This document shows positions 7,962 through 18,287 of a stretch of 64,000 bases of DNA, in pieces; positions within the stretch are counted from its first letter, which is position 1, and every line of letters starts with the position of its first letter. This DNA is from Alkalicoccus chagannorensis DSM 18086 (GTDB lineage Bacteria > Bacillota > Bacilli > Bacillales > Salisediminibacteriaceae). Location: positions 38,785 to 102,784 of the forward strand of contig NZ_AUCK01000013.1 of NCBI RefSeq assembly GCF_000429725.1, given 5' to 3'. The translations under genes and the position numbers were made by a program. The notes beneath the pieces are model-generated. The model worked only from the letters and a program-made list of their open reading frames with translations. It was not told the DNA's origin and did no database searches.

Positions 7962-9743
7962 TTAAACGACGTAGCGTTCACTCTCAATGACCCGCTTTGC
8001 CAGCTCACGCTTTTTCGAAATCAAATCGATCGGCGTGTGGCGGGTCAGTTTTTTCAGGATCGACAGCATGGTACGCAGGCTGTCTCCGTCTTCCAGTGTC
8101 ACGAGGGACTCTTTCGCCAGGGATTCAATCTGATTGAATGCATCCTGCGTGTACACTTCGGTCATAAGAAGCTTCTGCGCTGCTTTTTCTTCACCATCAC
8201 GGTTCATTGCTTTTTCAGTACGCAGAATCATGGACTCGATGTTGAAGACTTCGTTGACGATGTCCGCCACGTTTGCCAGCAGCTCCTGCTCTTTTTCGAG
8301 CTTATCGCCGTATTTCTGTGCTGCTGTACCAGCGATCATCAGGAAGATTTTCTTCGCATTCTCCAGTAGGTAACGCTCCTGCTCGAGCGGCTCATCGCCG
8401 ACTTCTTCCGGCATCATCATCATCAGCTCTTCCTGAAGGCCCTGTGCCTGTTCGAACAGCGGCAGCTCCCCTTTCATGGCTTTACGCAGGAGCGTCGCCG
8501 GTACGAGAAGGCGGTTGACTTCGTTGGTTCCTTCAAAGATTCTGTTAATGCGGGAGTTCCGGTACATCGTTTCGACTTCATACTCAGCCATGAAGCCGTA
8601 CCCGCCGTGAATTTGAACGGCCTCATCCACGACAAAGTCGAGCACTTCCGACCCGAAGAATTTGTTCAGGGAACATTCCATCGCATACTCCCCGATGGCT
8701 TTCCCGACAGCAGCGCCGTCCTTCTGCTCTTCGTCACTGAGCGCGCTGAACGCATCTTCGATCAGGCCGCCGGTGCGGTAGATGGAGCTCTCCATCGCAT
8801 ACGTTTTAGCAGCCATTTCCGCGAGTTTTTTCTGAATCAGCGTGAACTTGGAGATCGGGAGCTTAAACTGCTTCCGTTCGTTCGCATATTTCGCGCTCAC
8901 TTCAATCGCCCGCTTCGCCCCACCGATACAGCCGACACCAAGCTTATAGCGTCCGATATTCAGAATGTTAAAGGCAATGATGTGCCCTTTGCCGGCTTCA
9001 CCGAGCAGATTCTCCTTCGGCACCTTTGCTTCTCCCAGAATGAGCGTACGGGTCGAGGAACCTTTAATACCCATCTTTTTCTCTTCCGGTCCTACAGACA
9101 CGCCTTCGTAGTCACGCTCGACGATGAAAGCGGAGAAGTGCTCCCCGTCAATTTTGGCATAGACAATGAAGACATCGGCAAAACCTGCGTTGGTGATCCA
9201 CTGCTTTTCTCCGGAAAGCACGTAATGGCTTCCATCTTCGGAAAGGACCGCTGTTGTTTTCGCGCTGAGGGCGTCAGAACCGGATGTCGGCTCTGTCAAA
9301 GCGTATGCTGCAATCTGCTCGCCTGTAGCGAGCCCCGGCAGATACTTCTGCTTCTGCTCTTCGGAACCGAAGAAGACGATTGGCAGGGAGCCGATCCCGA
9401 CGTGCGCTCCGTGCGTCAGGGAGAAGGAACCGCCGAGAGCAAATTTTTCCGTGATGAGCGTGGAACTGATCTTATCCAGTCCAATACCGCCATACTCTTC
9501 CGGAACGTCCGCACCGAGAAGACCGAGCTCGCCGGCCTCTTTCAAAAGGCGGACGGAGCGGTCGAACTCATGGTTCTCAATGTGCTCGATTTCCGGAACC
9601 ACTTTTTCTTTTACAAAGTCTTCCGTTGTTTTCGCGATCATGCCGTGTTCTTCTGTGAAATCTTCCGGTGTGAATACGCTGTCTGCTGTCTGGGATTCAA
9701 GCAGGAAGCTGCCCCCCGTTACTTTCTTATCCGTCGTTGTCAT
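7962..9743 (-). CDS. fadE: Acyl-CoA dehydrogenase FadE
   Basis: 593-residue long-form acyl-CoA dehydrogenase that makes the first oxidation of fatty acyl-CoA. Typical features: the FAD-binding AYALTEPTSGSDALSAKTTA, the substrate/flavin region EKQWITNAGFADVF, and the C-terminal IHGGYGFMAEYEVETMYR and INRIFEGTNEVNR. The start at 9743 (MTTTDKK) is chosen because AGGAGG stands 8 bases upstream; the frame is open farther. Third gene of fadN-fadA-fadE, 19 bases after fadA, matching yusLKJ of B. subtilis. Confidence 0.95.
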   Translation of the reverse strand: MTTTDKKVTGGSFLLESQTADSVFTPEDFTEEHGMIAKTTEDFVKEKVVPEIEHIENHEFDRSVRLLKEAGELGLLGADVPEEYGGIGLDKISSTLITEKFALGGSFSLTHGAHVGIGSLPIVFFGSEEQKQKYLPGLATGEQIAAYALTEPTSGSDALSAKTTAVLSEDGSHYVLSGEKQWITNAGFADVFIVYAKIDGEHFSAFIVERDYEGVSVGPEEKKMGIKGSSTRTLILGEAKVPKENLLGEAGKGHIIAFNILNIGRYKLGVGCIGGAKRAIEVSAKYANERKQFKLPISKFTLIQKKLAEMAAKTYAMESSIYRTGGLIEDAFSALSDEEQKDGAAVGKAIGEYAMECSLNKFFGSEVLDFVVDEAVQIHGGYGFMAEYEVETMYRNSRINRIFEGTNEVNRLLVPATLLRKAMKGELPLFEQAQGLQEELMMMMPEEVGDEPLEQERYLLENAKKIFLMIAGTAAQKYGDKLEKEQELLANVADIVNEVFNIESMILRTEKAMNRDGEEKAAQKLLMTEVYTQDAFNQIESLAKESLVTLEDGDSLRTMLSILKKLTRHTPIDLISKKRELAKRVIESERYVV

Positions 9744-9762
9744 ACGAATTCCTCCTCTATTT

Positions 9763-10944
9763 TTATACGAGCTCGAACACACCAGCAGCACCCATGCCGC
9801 CGCCGATACACATCGTTACAACACCAAACTGTTCACCACGGCGCTTCATTTCATGAATCAGACTGAGCGTCAGTTTCGTTCCTGTGCATCCGAGCGGATG
9901 ACCGAGGGCGATTGCACCACCGTTGACGTTGACTTTGTCATGGTCCAGTTTCAGATGACGGATCACCTGCAGAGCCTGCGCAGCGAATGCCTCATTGAGT
10001 TCAAAGAGCCCGATATCCTCCAGCTGCAGGCCAGCCTGCTTTACGGCTTTTGGAATGGCTTCCACCGGTCCGATCCCCATGATTTCCGGGGCTACACCTG
10101 CTACGGCAAAAGATCGGAATTTCACGAGCGGAGTCAGCCCATCCCGCTCCGCTGTTTCCCGGTCCATCACAAGGACCGAAGCTGCTGCGTCACTCATCTG
10201 CGACGAGTTACCGGCCGTTACCGTTCCATCCTTCGGTTTGAATGCCGGGCGCAGTTTTCCGAGGGTCTCTGCCGTCGTGTCCGGACGGACGCCTTCGTCT
10301 CGATCGAGCGTGACTTCATGCTCTTCGAGTTTGTTCTCTGCATTCAGTCCGCGCAGGGTCACCGGGACCGGAACGATTTCATCATCAAACTTCCCGTCAG
10401 CAAGCGCTGCCGCCGCACGTTTATGACTTTCTGCAGCAAATTCGTCCTGCGCCTGCCGTGTCACGCCGAACCGGTCTGCTACTTCTTCTGCCGTAAAACC
10501 CATGCCCATATAATATTCCGGTGCGTTTTCCACGAGGTCCGGGTTCGGAGCCAGGACATGACCGCCCATCGGAATCATGCTCATCGACTCTGCTCCGCCG
10601 GCAAGAATCGCTTCCGACTGGCCGAGCATGATGCGCTCGGCGCCGTAGGCAATGCTCTGCAGGCCGGACGAGCAGTAGCGGTTGATCGTGATAGCCGGAA
10701 CGTGGTCCGGAAGACCGGCAAGAGCTGAAATGCTTCTGGCCATATTCATGCCCTGCTCGGCTTCCGGCATCGCACAGCCGATAATGACATCCTCGATCCG
10801 TGCCGGGTCAAAGCCGCCCGCCCGCTTGAGGGTTTCTTTTATACTCGCAGCAGCCAGATCATCCGGCCGCACGTTGGCAAACGTTCCTTTTTTCGCTTTT
10901 CCTACAGGTGTTCTTGCACCTGAAACAATCACTGCTTCTTTCAC
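9763..10944 (-). CDS. fadA: Acetyl-CoA C-acyltransferase (3-ketoacyl-CoA thiolase) FadA
   Basis: Thiolase of 393 residues that cleaves 3-ketoacyl-CoA in the last step of beta-oxidation. The acylated Cys is in [12 protein letters not shown] (about residue 90), the catalytic His in [17 protein letters not shown], and the second Cys in [13 protein letters not shown]. Start is GTG at 10944 behind GGAGGAGG. It lies 17 bases after fadN. Confidence 0.96.
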   Translation of the reverse strand: MKEAVIVSGARTPVGKAKKGTFANVRPDDLAAASIKETLKRAGGFDPARIEDVIIGCAMPEAEQGMNMARSISALAGLPDHVPAITINRYCSSGLQSIAYGAERIMLGQSEAILAGGAESMSMIPMGGHVLAPNPDLVENAPEYYMGMGFTAEEVADRFGVTRQAQDEFAAESHKRAAAALADGKFDDEIVPVPVTLRGLNAENKLEEHEVTLDRDEGVRPDTTAETLGKLRPAFKPKDGTVTAGNSSQMSDAAASVLVMDRETAERDGLTPLVKFRSFAVAGVAPEIMGIGPVEAIPKAVKQAGLQLEDIGLFELNEAFAAQALQVIRHLKLDHDKVNVNGGAIALGHPLGCTGTKLTLSLIHEMKRRGEQFGVVTMCIGGGMGAAGVFELV

Positions 10945-10961
10945 GCCGATTCCTCCTCCTG

Positions 10962-13346
10962 CTAGTTACGCAATGGTTTTCCTGTCGAAAGCATATGCTG
11001 CATGCGCTGCTGTGTTTTCGGTTCACCGACGAGACTGAGGAACGCTTCCCGTTCGAGATCCAGCAGGTACTGCTCGTCTACTTCTGTGCCGAACGGCAGT
11101 CGTCCGCCGGCCAGGGTGAAGGCGAGCTTCTGTGCGATTTTCAAATCGTGGTCGGAGACATGGCCGCCGAATTGGAGCGTCTTGGCCCCGAGCAGCATCG
11201 TGGCGTACCCTTTTTCGCCGACGACTTTGATCTTGTCCCGCTTCGGTGGACGGTATCCCTGTTCGTAGAGATACAGCGCCTGCTGCTTGGCATCATGAAG
11301 CAGGTGATCATCGTTGATGCTGATGTGATCCTGCGGACGGATGAAGCCGTACTGCTGCGCTTCGTGGGCACTCGTACTGACTTTCGCCATGGCAATTGTT
11401 TCAAAGACGTTGTTCGCAACGGCCTGCAGGTCCATCTTCGTGCCTTCCGGAATCCGGTTGAGGTGCCGGAGATAGAGTTCCTTGTTTCCACCGCCGCCAG
11501 GTATAAGGCCGACACCGGCTTCGACAAGACCCATGTACGTTTCCATAGAAGCCTGCATCCCTGCTGCCGGGAGACAGATTTCGGTTCCGCCGCCGAGCGT
11601 CATCTGGAACGGCGCTGCGACTACCGGACGCTCCGAGTAGCGGATGTTCGCCATCGACTGCTGGAACTGACGGACGACCAGGTCAATTTCAGGGTAGTTC
11701 ATGTCCTGTGCTTCCATGAGAATCATCATCAAGTTGGCGCCAACACAGAAGTTTTTGCCCTGATTGTTGATGACCAGCCCTTTATAATTTTTTTCCACTT
11801 CCTTGATCGACTTGTTGATCATCTGCATGACGTCCAGGCCGATGGAGTTATTCGGAGATGTGAATTCAAGCACTGCCACATCGTCGCCGATGTCGATCAG
11901 TGATGCACCGGCGTTTTTCATGATGACGTTTTTGTCATCTTTATGAGACGCAAGGTGTATGACTTTCTCGTTCATATCCGCATCGATGTAGCTTCCCTTG
12001 TGGTAGTAGCGCCCGTAGCTTTCGTAAAAGGAGGTAATGCCGTTCTGCAGCATCTCTTCCACCCAGACAGGAATCGTGTCCCCCTCTGCCTTCATTTTCT
12101 CCACAGAGCGTTCCACGCCAAGGGCATCCCATGTTTCAAAAGGTCCGAGTTCCCAGCCGAAGCCCCACTTCATGGCCTGGTCGATGTCGTACAGATTATC
12201 CGCTACCTCTTCGGCTTTGTCCGCAGCATAGAGCAGCGTTTTTTTCAGCACATTCCATACGAGCGTGCCGGCTCGATCATCGGCATAGGCGAGCGTCTGA
12301 ATTTTGGCTTTCTTGCCTTTGGCCTGTTTCAGCTGCTGCATCGAAGGCGCTTTCATTTTTCCTTTTGGCTGATATTCCATCGTTTCGTAGTTCAGCTCAT
12401 AAATGTCACTGCCTTTTTCGCCTTTCCGTTTCTCGAAAAATCCTTTCCCCGTTTTACTCCCGAGCATGTTCTGCTCGACCATGTCCTTCATGAAGGCAGG
12501 CGGGTCGAAAATTTCTTTTTCAATGCCTTCCACTTGATCCCGGACGTTTTTGGCTACGTGCATGAACGTGTCCAGCCCTACGACATCCAGCGTGCGGAAC
12601 GTGGCGCTTTTCGGTCGTCCGAGCGCCGGGCCGGTGACAGAATCGACTTCTCCGACGGAATAGCCGCCTTTCACCATTTCATCGACGGTGACGAGCAGGC
12701 CGTAGGTGCCGATCCGGTTGCCGATGAAGTTCGGCGTGTCTTTCGCTTCGACTACTCCTTTACCGAGCACATCTTCTCCGAACCGCTTCATGAAACGGAG
12801 AACATCCGGTGACGTCTTTTTCGTCGGAATGACTTCGAGCAGTTTCAAGTAGCGCGGCGGATTGAAGAAGTGCGTACCGAGAAAATGCTTCTGGAAATCT
12901 TCGCTGCGTCCTTCTGCCATCGCTTCCACAGAAATACCGGAAGTGTTCGAACTGATGAGGCTTCCTTCGCGGCGGTGCTCATCCACCTGAGCGAAAACCT
13001 TTTGTTTCACTTCCAGGTTTTCAACGACGACTTCGATCACCCAATCTACTTCGCTGAGCCGGTGCATGTCGTCTTCGAAGTTCCCCGGTTCAATCAAGTC
13101 TGCGTTCTCCGGCCGGGCGAGCGGCGCGGGTTTATGTTTTTTTAGTTTCTTAATAGCTTCGACTGCAAGCTGATTTCGTACTTTTTTCTCTTCCATCGTC
13201 GCGACAGAACCACCGCTCTGGGACGCTTCTTTCGGTACCATATCCAGCAGAATCACTGGAATGCCAATGTTTGCGAGATGAGCGGCGATGCCGGAACCCA
13301 TGATACCGGAACCGAGAACCGCTGCCTTCTTTACCTGAAAAGACAT
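10962..13346 (-). CDS. fadN: 3-hydroxyacyl-CoA dehydrogenase / enoyl-CoA hydratase FadN
   Basis: A 794-residue two-activity protein. The N-terminal NAD-binding motif is [20 protein letters not shown], followed by the dehydrogenase domain ([29 protein letters not shown]). The crotonase-type hydratase domain begins near residue 490 and includes [12 protein letters not shown] and [11 protein letters not shown]. First gene of the fad operon. Start ATG at 13346 with a GGAGGG site. A FadR operator sits 23 bases upstream, so acyl-CoA should relieve repression. Confidence 0.96.
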   Translation of the reverse strand: MSFQVKKAAVLGSGIMGSGIAAHLANIGIPVILLDMVPKEASQSGGSVATMEEKKVRNQLAVEAIKKLKKHKPAPLARPENADLIEPGNFEDDMHRLSEVDWVIEVVVENLEVKQKVFAQVDEHRREGSLISSNTSGISVEAMAEGRSEDFQKHFLGTHFFNPPRYLKLLEVIPTKKTSPDVLRFMKRFGEDVLGKGVVEAKDTPNFIGNRIGTYGLLVTVDEMVKGGYSVGEVDSVTGPALGRPKSATFRTLDVVGLDTFMHVAKNVRDQVEGIEKEIFDPPAFMKDMVEQNMLGSKTGKGFFEKRKGEKGSDIYELNYETMEYQPKGKMKAPSMQQLKQAKGKKAKIQTLAYADDRAGTLVWNVLKKTLLYAADKAEEVADNLYDIDQAMKWGFGWELGPFETWDALGVERSVEKMKAEGDTIPVWVEEMLQNGITSFYESYGRYYHKGSYIDADMNEKVIHLASHKDDKNVIMKNAGASLIDIGDDVAVLEFTSPNNSIGLDVMQMINKSIKEVEKNYKGLVINNQGKNFCVGANLMMILMEAQDMNYPEIDLVVRQFQQSMANIRYSERPVVAAPFQMTLGGGTEICLPAAGMQASMETYMGLVEAGVGLIPGGGGNKELYLRHLNRIPEGTKMDLQAVANNVFETIAMAKVSTSAHEAQQYGFIRPQDHISINDDHLLHDAKQQALYLYEQGYRPPKRDKIKVVGEKGYATMLLGAKTLQFGGHVSDHDLKIAQKLAFTLAGGRLPFGTEVDEQYLLDLEREAFLSLVGEPKTQQRMQHMLSTGKPLRN

Positions 13347-13368
13347 GAGAACCCTCCTTTTTCACCAT

Positions 13369-13389
13369 TTGAATGAATACTCATTCATT
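13369..13389 (-). promoter_or_regulatory. FadR operator upstream of fadN
   Basis: The palindrome TTGAATGAATACTCATTCAT fits the known B. subtilis FadR site (TGAATGAnTAnTCATTCA). It lies between the predicted fadN promoter and the start codon. Confidence 0.88.
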
Positions 13390-13423
13390 TTTTGGCGAAA
13401 AAAATAATGTATGCGTTATCTTT

Positions 13424-13452
13424 ACTATAAAGAATATCTTCCAGCTGCGCAA
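13424..13452 (-). promoter_or_regulatory. Predicted sigma-A promoter of fadN
   Basis: Minus strand TTGCGC (13452-13447), 17-nt spacer, TATAGT (13429-13424). Transcription would begin near 13417, upstream of the FadR box, so FadR would act as a roadblock. Confidence 0.6.
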
Positions 13453-13481
13453 GTGCATTTTTAAAAAAATCTGACGAGTCA

Positions 13482-13509
13482 TTGGTTCAAGAGGCGTTTG
13501 TGGTACAAT
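13482..13509 (+). promoter_or_regulatory. Predicted sigma-A promoter of the YibE/F-like gene
   Basis: TTGGTT (13482-13487), 16-nt spacer, TACAAT (13504-13509). An in-frame ATG at 13508 falls inside the -10 box, so translation must begin downstream. Confidence 0.55.
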
Positions 13510-13546
13510 GAGAGCTGATTATATCAGTATTGGAGTGCTCATAACG

Positions 13547-14668
13547 ATGATACAGCGTTTTTGCATCCTTGTACTGTTTGTGATTTGTTTCCTCCCAATT
13601 AGTGTGGCAGCAGAGACGGAATCAGAGACCGTACGAGGACAAATTACCGACATGCTTCAGGACGATGCCGGTTTTCAAATGATGGAGGTCGAGATTGAAC
13701 AAGGAGAGTTTACAGGGGAAACGGTGACGGTAGAACAAGCTCTCTCCGGTAATCCCGCCCAGGATTTTTACTTTGAGGAAGGAGACCGGGTACTCGTTTA
13801 CATTGAAAGCGAAGACGGTACCATTCAACGGTCGCTTGTCAGAGAACTTGCGAGGGATCATCATCTTACATATTTAGGAATCTTCTTCGCGATCTCGCTC
13901 ATATTGATAGGAGGATGGAAAGGGGTTAAGACGATCTTCTCTCTGGCGATTACGATCTTTCTCATTCTCCAGGTTCTCATTCCCCTTATACTGGGTGGAC
14001 TGCCGCCGGTGTTTGTGACGATCGTCGTTGCTTCGATGATTACAGTCATATCCGTCCTCCTTATCAGCGGCTGGAACCGGAAGTCGCTTGCCGCGGTCAT
14101 CGGAACGATCGGCGGTGTTATTCTGGCCGGGATCCTCGCTATCGTCATGACAAGATTAACAAGACTCACAGGCTTTACCGGTGAGGAGTCGCAGATGCTC
14201 ATGTACGTACCGGAAGCTTCGTTTGACTTTCAGGGCCTGCTGCTGGCAGGTATGATCATTGGTGCCATTGGCGCCGTCCTGGACGTCGGTGTCTCCATCG
14301 CATCTGCTGTTGACGAAGTAAAGCGGAACAACCCGGCAGCAAAGGCGAAAGAGCTGATTAAGTCTGGAATGAATCTAGGAAGAGATATTATGGGGACGAT
14401 GGCGAACACGCTGATTCTGGCATACACTGGCGCTTCGATGTCTCTGTTGCTCGTGCTGAATGCTCATAACGTTTCCTTTAACCGCGTGATCAACATGGAA
14501 GCTATGTCTACAGAGATCATCCGGATCCTTGCCGGCAGCATCGGTCTGATCTATGCAATTCCATTGACTGCCGTCGCAGCCGGCCTTCTCTACCGAAAAG
14601 TAGATGAAGAAACGCTAAGAAAAGAAGTAGAGCGTAAACCTTTATGGAAACGGCTGCTGCGAAGATGA
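13547..14668 (+). CDS. YibE/F-like multi-pass membrane protein
   Basis: 373 residues. A signal-anchor (CILVLFVICFLPISVAA) is followed by an extracytoplasmic N-terminal domain of about 80 residues (ETVTVEQALSGNPAQDF, then YIESEDGTIQRSLVREL) and then about seven hydrophobic helices with GAIGAVLDVGVSIASAVDE and MGTMANTLILAYTGASM. This is the YibE/F family, whose transported substrate is unknown. The start at 13547 is preferred over an upstream ATG at 13508 that overlaps the predicted -10 element. It is divergent from fadN and monocistronic, with a strong terminator behind it. Confidence 0.85.
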   Translation: MIQRFCILVLFVICFLPISVAAETESETVRGQITDMLQDDAGFQMMEVEIEQGEFTGETVTVEQALSGNPAQDFYFEEGDRVLVYIESEDGTIQRSLVRELARDHHLTYLGIFFAISLILIGGWKGVKTIFSLAITIFLILQVLIPLILGGLPPVFVTIVVASMITVISVLLISGWNRKSLAAVIGTIGGVILAGILAIVMTRLTRLTGFTGEESQMLMYVPEASFDFQGLLLAGMIIGAIGAVLDVGVSIASAVDEVKRNNPAAKAKELIKSGMNLGRDIMGTMANTLILAYTGASMSLLLVLNAHNVSFNRVINMEAMSTEIIRILAGSIGLIYAIPLTAVAAGLLYRKVDEETLRKEVERKPLWKRLLRR

Positions 14669-14775
14669 ATCTATCATTCATCTCTCCAGAGTGGGCTGGA
14701 AGCTGACCATCCTGAAATCTTTCCTATATTTCCTTTTTGACGAACTCGTATGCTCCCATAACCCATGACAAAGCC

Positions 14776-14813
14776 GCAGCCCCTGGAACCACTTTTTCGG
14801 TTCCAGGGGCTGC
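14776..14813 (+). terminator. Terminator of the YibE/F-like gene
   Basis: A perfect 15-bp stem GCAGCCCCTGGAACC/GGTTCCAGGGGCTGC around an 8-nt loop. The T-tract after it is poor. Confidence 0.7.
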
Positions 14814-14836
14814 ATTCGTTGGTGGAAGGCCAATAG

Positions 14837-14870
14837 AAAGAGAGACCCCACAGTCGTGAGGCCTCTCTTT
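14837..14870 (-). terminator. Terminator of the SLH-domain nucleotidase gene
   Basis: Stem with outer arms AAAGAGAG/CTCTCTTT and inner CAC/GTG pairing, 11 bases past the stop. It is T-rich on both strands, so probably bidirectional. Confidence 0.75.
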
Positions 14871-14881
14871 GATAGCGATTA

Positions 14882-17344
14882 TTACTGATTGTGTGCTTGA
14901 TGCAGCAGGATAGAGAAATCCTGTCGCGTCATAGCCTGATTTGTCCCGAAGGTTGTTTCACTTACACCGCTTGTCAGCTCGAGTGTGTCCAGGACGGCGA
15001 TGTAATCTTCAAAAATACCTTCTGCATCCGTAAATGCTGTTTCTGCATTTTCAACTTGCATGTCATATGCACGGACAAGGACGGCAGCAATTTCACCACG
15101 GGTAATGTCATCGTTCGGACGGAAGCTATCGTTTCCGTCACCCTGGAAAATACCTGCTGCCTGCACAGCTGCCACTGCATTCGCAGCGTAGTGGTCCTCC
15201 GAAACATCTGCAAATCCTTCTGCATCAACATTGGTATGAAGACCAAGCGCACGCGTCAGCATGATTGCCGTATCAGCACGCGTAATCGAAGCGTTCGGTC
15301 GGAATTCATTGCCAGGGAAGCCTTGAATGATGCCATTCGACACCAGCTGCTGCACCGTATGATGACCGTAATTCTCTTCATCAAAATCGACGAAATCCAT
15401 CACAGGCGTGTCTTCTTCTTCCTGAGCCAGCGCGTTCAGGTTGTACGTGAACACGGCGCCGTCTCCATCACTTGTTGTTTCTCCAGTGTAGCTCACCTGA
15501 TCAAGGCCAAGCTGTTCTGCATGAGCAGGAGCATCCAGGGAAGAATTGAAGGTGACATCGCCAGCGGTTTCTACAGGCTTAACCTCCCAGTTCATGGTGG
15601 CATGCGGCGTGTAGTCTCCCGTTTCTCCAAGGAAATCAGCAATGATCTGCCGGTTCTGAACGTTCATATCTACCAGCGATTCCACGAGGTCGGCATCATC
15701 GAGGTGGTCCCCACCGCCGCCTGCGCGGTAGTTATTCGTAACAACGTAAAATTCATCGTCGCCAGTTACTTCCTCGCCGTTGTAAGTGAGGTTTGTGATT
15801 CGTTCACCTTCCGGCTGTGTTACGTCAATTTCATACTCGACGCCTTCCATAATGTCGAAGTTAAATGCGGAGAAGCTTGCAAGCAGATACTGATCGTCTG
15901 TCTCATCCGGATCAATCTGATTAAAGCTCTCGGCAGAGCGCTCCATCCACTGTACAAGTTCGTCTCCGTCGAGATCAACGACCTGCAGTGTATTCGAATA
16001 GAGATAAATATCAGCCAGGTCACCAATTGTTACAGGACCTGCATCTACTTCCGTATAACCACCGCGGTATCCAGCCCGAAATGGAGCGGAAGCAGAAAGG
16101 ATCGGCTTTTCTTCATACTCGGAATCAGCGAAGTATTCTTCTGCGAACCAGAGCTGCGCGTCGTTTACAATTTGAGTAACTTCATTGTCCATGACAAGCG
16201 AGAAGAACGTATTCATGCCTTCCGTAAAGTGTCCGACTGTTTCACTGATGTAGTCGAGAGTACGCTCGTGGACATCAGCAATCATATCGACCATGGTGTC
16301 GTTCGGCTCCACGCCTGTATCTTCCACACCTGTCACTTCGGAGTACGCACTTCCTACGGTCCATTCCCCGTCTTCTTCGTAAAGGTCAAGATCAATAGTA
16401 CCAAGATGGCTTCCCCAGCTTCCTGCCATTACCGCAGGGACACCATGAATGGTGCCGGCTTCATCGTCCACGCCGTCTACTTCATCGTAGCCGGAGTTAC
16501 CTGGGAACGTCTGGTGAGCGTGTCCCATGACCATCGCGTCAATACCATCCACCTGAGCCAGATCAACGGCCGCATGCTCGGATCCACGATCGCTCGTATT
16601 CACTCCCGTGTGAGCGAGTGCAACGACAATATCAGATTCTTCCTGGAGATCCGGCAGGTAACGCTCAGCAGACTCTACAATCTCCCGCACTTCTACATTT
16701 CCTTCAAGATGCAGGTTGTCCCACTGCATAATCTGTGGAGGTACAAAGCCGATGACACCAATATCAAGCGGCTTGCCGTCCACTTCATGCTCTACAACAG
16801 TATACGGCTCAAAATAATGCTCTTCCCGGTCGGTTCCTGCTTCATAGACGTTGGCACTAAGCCAAGGATAGTCAGCAGAATCAATCGCGTCATCCAGATA
16901 ATCGAGACCGAAATTGAATTCGTGGTTACCTATGGAAGCGGCCTGAACATCAAGCTCGTTTAACAGCTTAATAACCGCCTGAGTTTCATCCTCTTCGAGC
17001 GGCTCGATCAAGGTCTCGAGTTCACCGAGCATGCTTCCTTCGAACGTATCCCCGTTATCAAACAGGATCGTATTTTCCTTTTCTGCTCGGACCTGCTCAA
17101 TGAGCGTCGCAGCTTTAACAAAACCATAATCATCCACTTCTTCATCATTCATGTAGTCATAAGGCATAAGATAAGAGTGAATATCCGTGGTACCCATAAT
17201 CGTCAGCTCATGGTGGTCTCCTTCGCCATTGTTAACATCGCTGCTGTGGTCATCTGCAAGTGCCTGCGCCGGCATGAAGACGAGTGATGCGGCACCAGCT
17301 GCCACCGCCCGCTTCATCCACTTTGAAAAACCAGTAGAATGCAT
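14882..17344 (-). CDS. Secreted UshA/CpdB-like 5'-nucleotidase with three SLH domains
   Basis: 820-residue exported enzyme. A signal peptide at residues 1-30 ends AQALA. The metallophosphatase domain (about 45-300) shows the metal ligand motifs GTTDIHSYL, DNGDTFEGS, IGNHEFNFGLDYL, ALAHTG and GHAHQTFPG. The 5'-nucleotidase C-terminal substrate domain follows (about 360-560; NNYRAGGGGDHLDDAD). Three S-layer homology repeats end the protein (about 648-710, 711-770, 771-820; FRPNASITRADTAIMLTRAL, FRPNDDITRGEIAAVLVRAY, ampler variation in the third). It should hydrolyse nucleotides or cyclic nucleotides outside the cell, probably for phosphate and nucleoside salvage, while bound to cell-wall polymer. 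Strong acidity fits a saline habitat. The next gene on the same strand is a solitary secY. Confidence 0.92.
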   Translation of the reverse strand: MHSTGFSKWMKRAVAAGAASLVFMPAQALADDHSSDVNNGEGDHHELTIMGTTDIHSYLMPYDYMNDEEVDDYGFVKAATLIEQVRAEKENTILFDNGDTFEGSMLGELETLIEPLEEDETQAVIKLLNELDVQAASIGNHEFNFGLDYLDDAIDSADYPWLSANVYEAGTDREEHYFEPYTVVEHEVDGKPLDIGVIGFVPPQIMQWDNLHLEGNVEVREIVESAERYLPDLQEESDIVVALAHTGVNTSDRGSEHAAVDLAQVDGIDAMVMGHAHQTFPGNSGYDEVDGVDDEAGTIHGVPAVMAGSWGSHLGTIDLDLYEEDGEWTVGSAYSEVTGVEDTGVEPNDTMVDMIADVHERTLDYISETVGHFTEGMNTFFSLVMDNEVTQIVNDAQLWFAEEYFADSEYEEKPILSASAPFRAGYRGGYTEVDAGPVTIGDLADIYLYSNTLQVVDLDGDELVQWMERSAESFNQIDPDETDDQYLLASFSAFNFDIMEGVEYEIDVTQPEGERITNLTYNGEEVTGDDEFYVVTNNYRAGGGGDHLDDADLVESLVDMNVQNRQIIADFLGETGDYTPHATMNWEVKPVETAGDVTFNSSLDAPAHAEQLGLDQVSYTGETTSDGDGAVFTYNLNALAQEEEDTPVMDFVDFDEENYGHHTVQQLVSNGIIQGFPGNEFRPNASITRADTAIMLTRALGLHTNVDAEGFADVSEDHYAANAVAAVQAAGIFQGDGNDSFRPNDDITRGEIAAVLVRAYDMQVENAETAFTDAEGIFEDYIAVLDTLELTSGVSETTFGTNQAMTRQDFSILLHQAHNQ

Positions 17345-18229
17345 TCTTTCCCCTCCATTTGTATGTAGTGTGGATCGATGACGCTGCCTGCCTCCCCCCT
17401 TCTCAGGACTACCTGAAGAAAATCATATTGTAACCGCTTCAGGTTCACATATTTTATCATATTTTGTACATATTTTTAATATTTCAGAGAAATGATTTTA
17501 ATTTTGTAAAATAGACTTATAACTTTATATTATGTACTAGGTTTTTTGTATTACTCTTATGAATTGAGGAGGTTGTCTGGACCTCACACTTAATATATGT
17601 AACTACTTTTCTTTTCAGTAGTATGTTACATTCCCTCACATCAAGGGACTCTCTGCTTAATTTCAATAGAGATCTGTATATTCTATCTTCTTAGAGGTAC
17701 GGAATAAGCTGTTGAAGCTCTTTTTATTTCTTCAATGTCCGTCCGTCCTTCTGGACAGCTGATTTAATTATATAAATATAATTACTTAATCGCTTGTTTC
17801 GATTCAGCACCTTTCTGGTATGAAAAGGTTCACAGCTGTTTGACATCGATGCCAGTTGTACAGGAGACAAATGCTTCGTTCTTCCCACAACAACCGATAC
17901 AGCCGCCGGCACCCTGTTTCTCGTTCATGTTAAAAAGAGATTCTACGTCCATTGTTGGGGTAACCACCCTGGTATCTAAAGATAATCCCTCAAATAGGGT
18001 ATGTTAAAAAAACGATAAACAAACACAAATGCGAGCGTTCCCGTAAGTGACAGGCGGCGACGCCAGAGGGATCAGCCAGTGTTTTCTTGCGACGAGTAAA
18101 CGCAGGAGCACAGTCCGAACATCCTCATTCGCTCCGCGAATGATCGTGGAGGGCAAGGGCCCGCCGAAAACGAAGGAAATCGGCGTAGATGTTGTTTCCA
18201 CACCCCAACATATATTTTAGAACCAAAAA
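17345..18229. other. Long AT-rich gene-free region between the nucleotidase and secY
   Basis: About 885 bases. 17400-17560 is very AT-rich and should carry the nucleotidase promoter. 17865-17935 resembles the 3' half of repeat family A (GCTTCGTTCTTCCC, then ACAGCCGCCGGC). 18000-18210 is a family C copy. I see no gene. Confidence 0.6.
17990..18225 (-). repeat. Intergenic repeat family C (copy 2) with a family B module
   Basis: Read on the minus strand it carries GGATGTTCGGACTGTGCTCC, then TGCGTTTACTCGTCGCAAGA, then CTCTGGCGTCGCCGCC. The middle module matches the unit of the 35-bp tandem array at 57811. The first and third modules match copy 1 at 612-760. CAACATATATTTTAGA at 18206-18221 recurs at 43613-43632. 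Confidence 0.6.
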
Positions 18230-18230
18230 A

Positions 18231-18260
18231 GGCTGCTTCAGCTTTTACACTGAAGCAGCC
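18231..18260 (-). terminator. Terminator of secY
   Basis: Perfect 11-bp stem GGCTGCTTCAG/CTGAAGCAGCC with an 8-nt loop and T-runs on both strands, 28 bases past the secY stop. Confidence 0.88.
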
Positions 18261-18287
18261 TTTTTCTTATCGTCTGTTCTCCTCTTA

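Noticed and set aside
14891..16963. 690-codon open frame on the plus strand
   Set aside because: It is exactly antisense to the SLH-domain nucleotidase, has no ribosome site, and shows the Cys/His/Arg-rich composition of a shadow frame.
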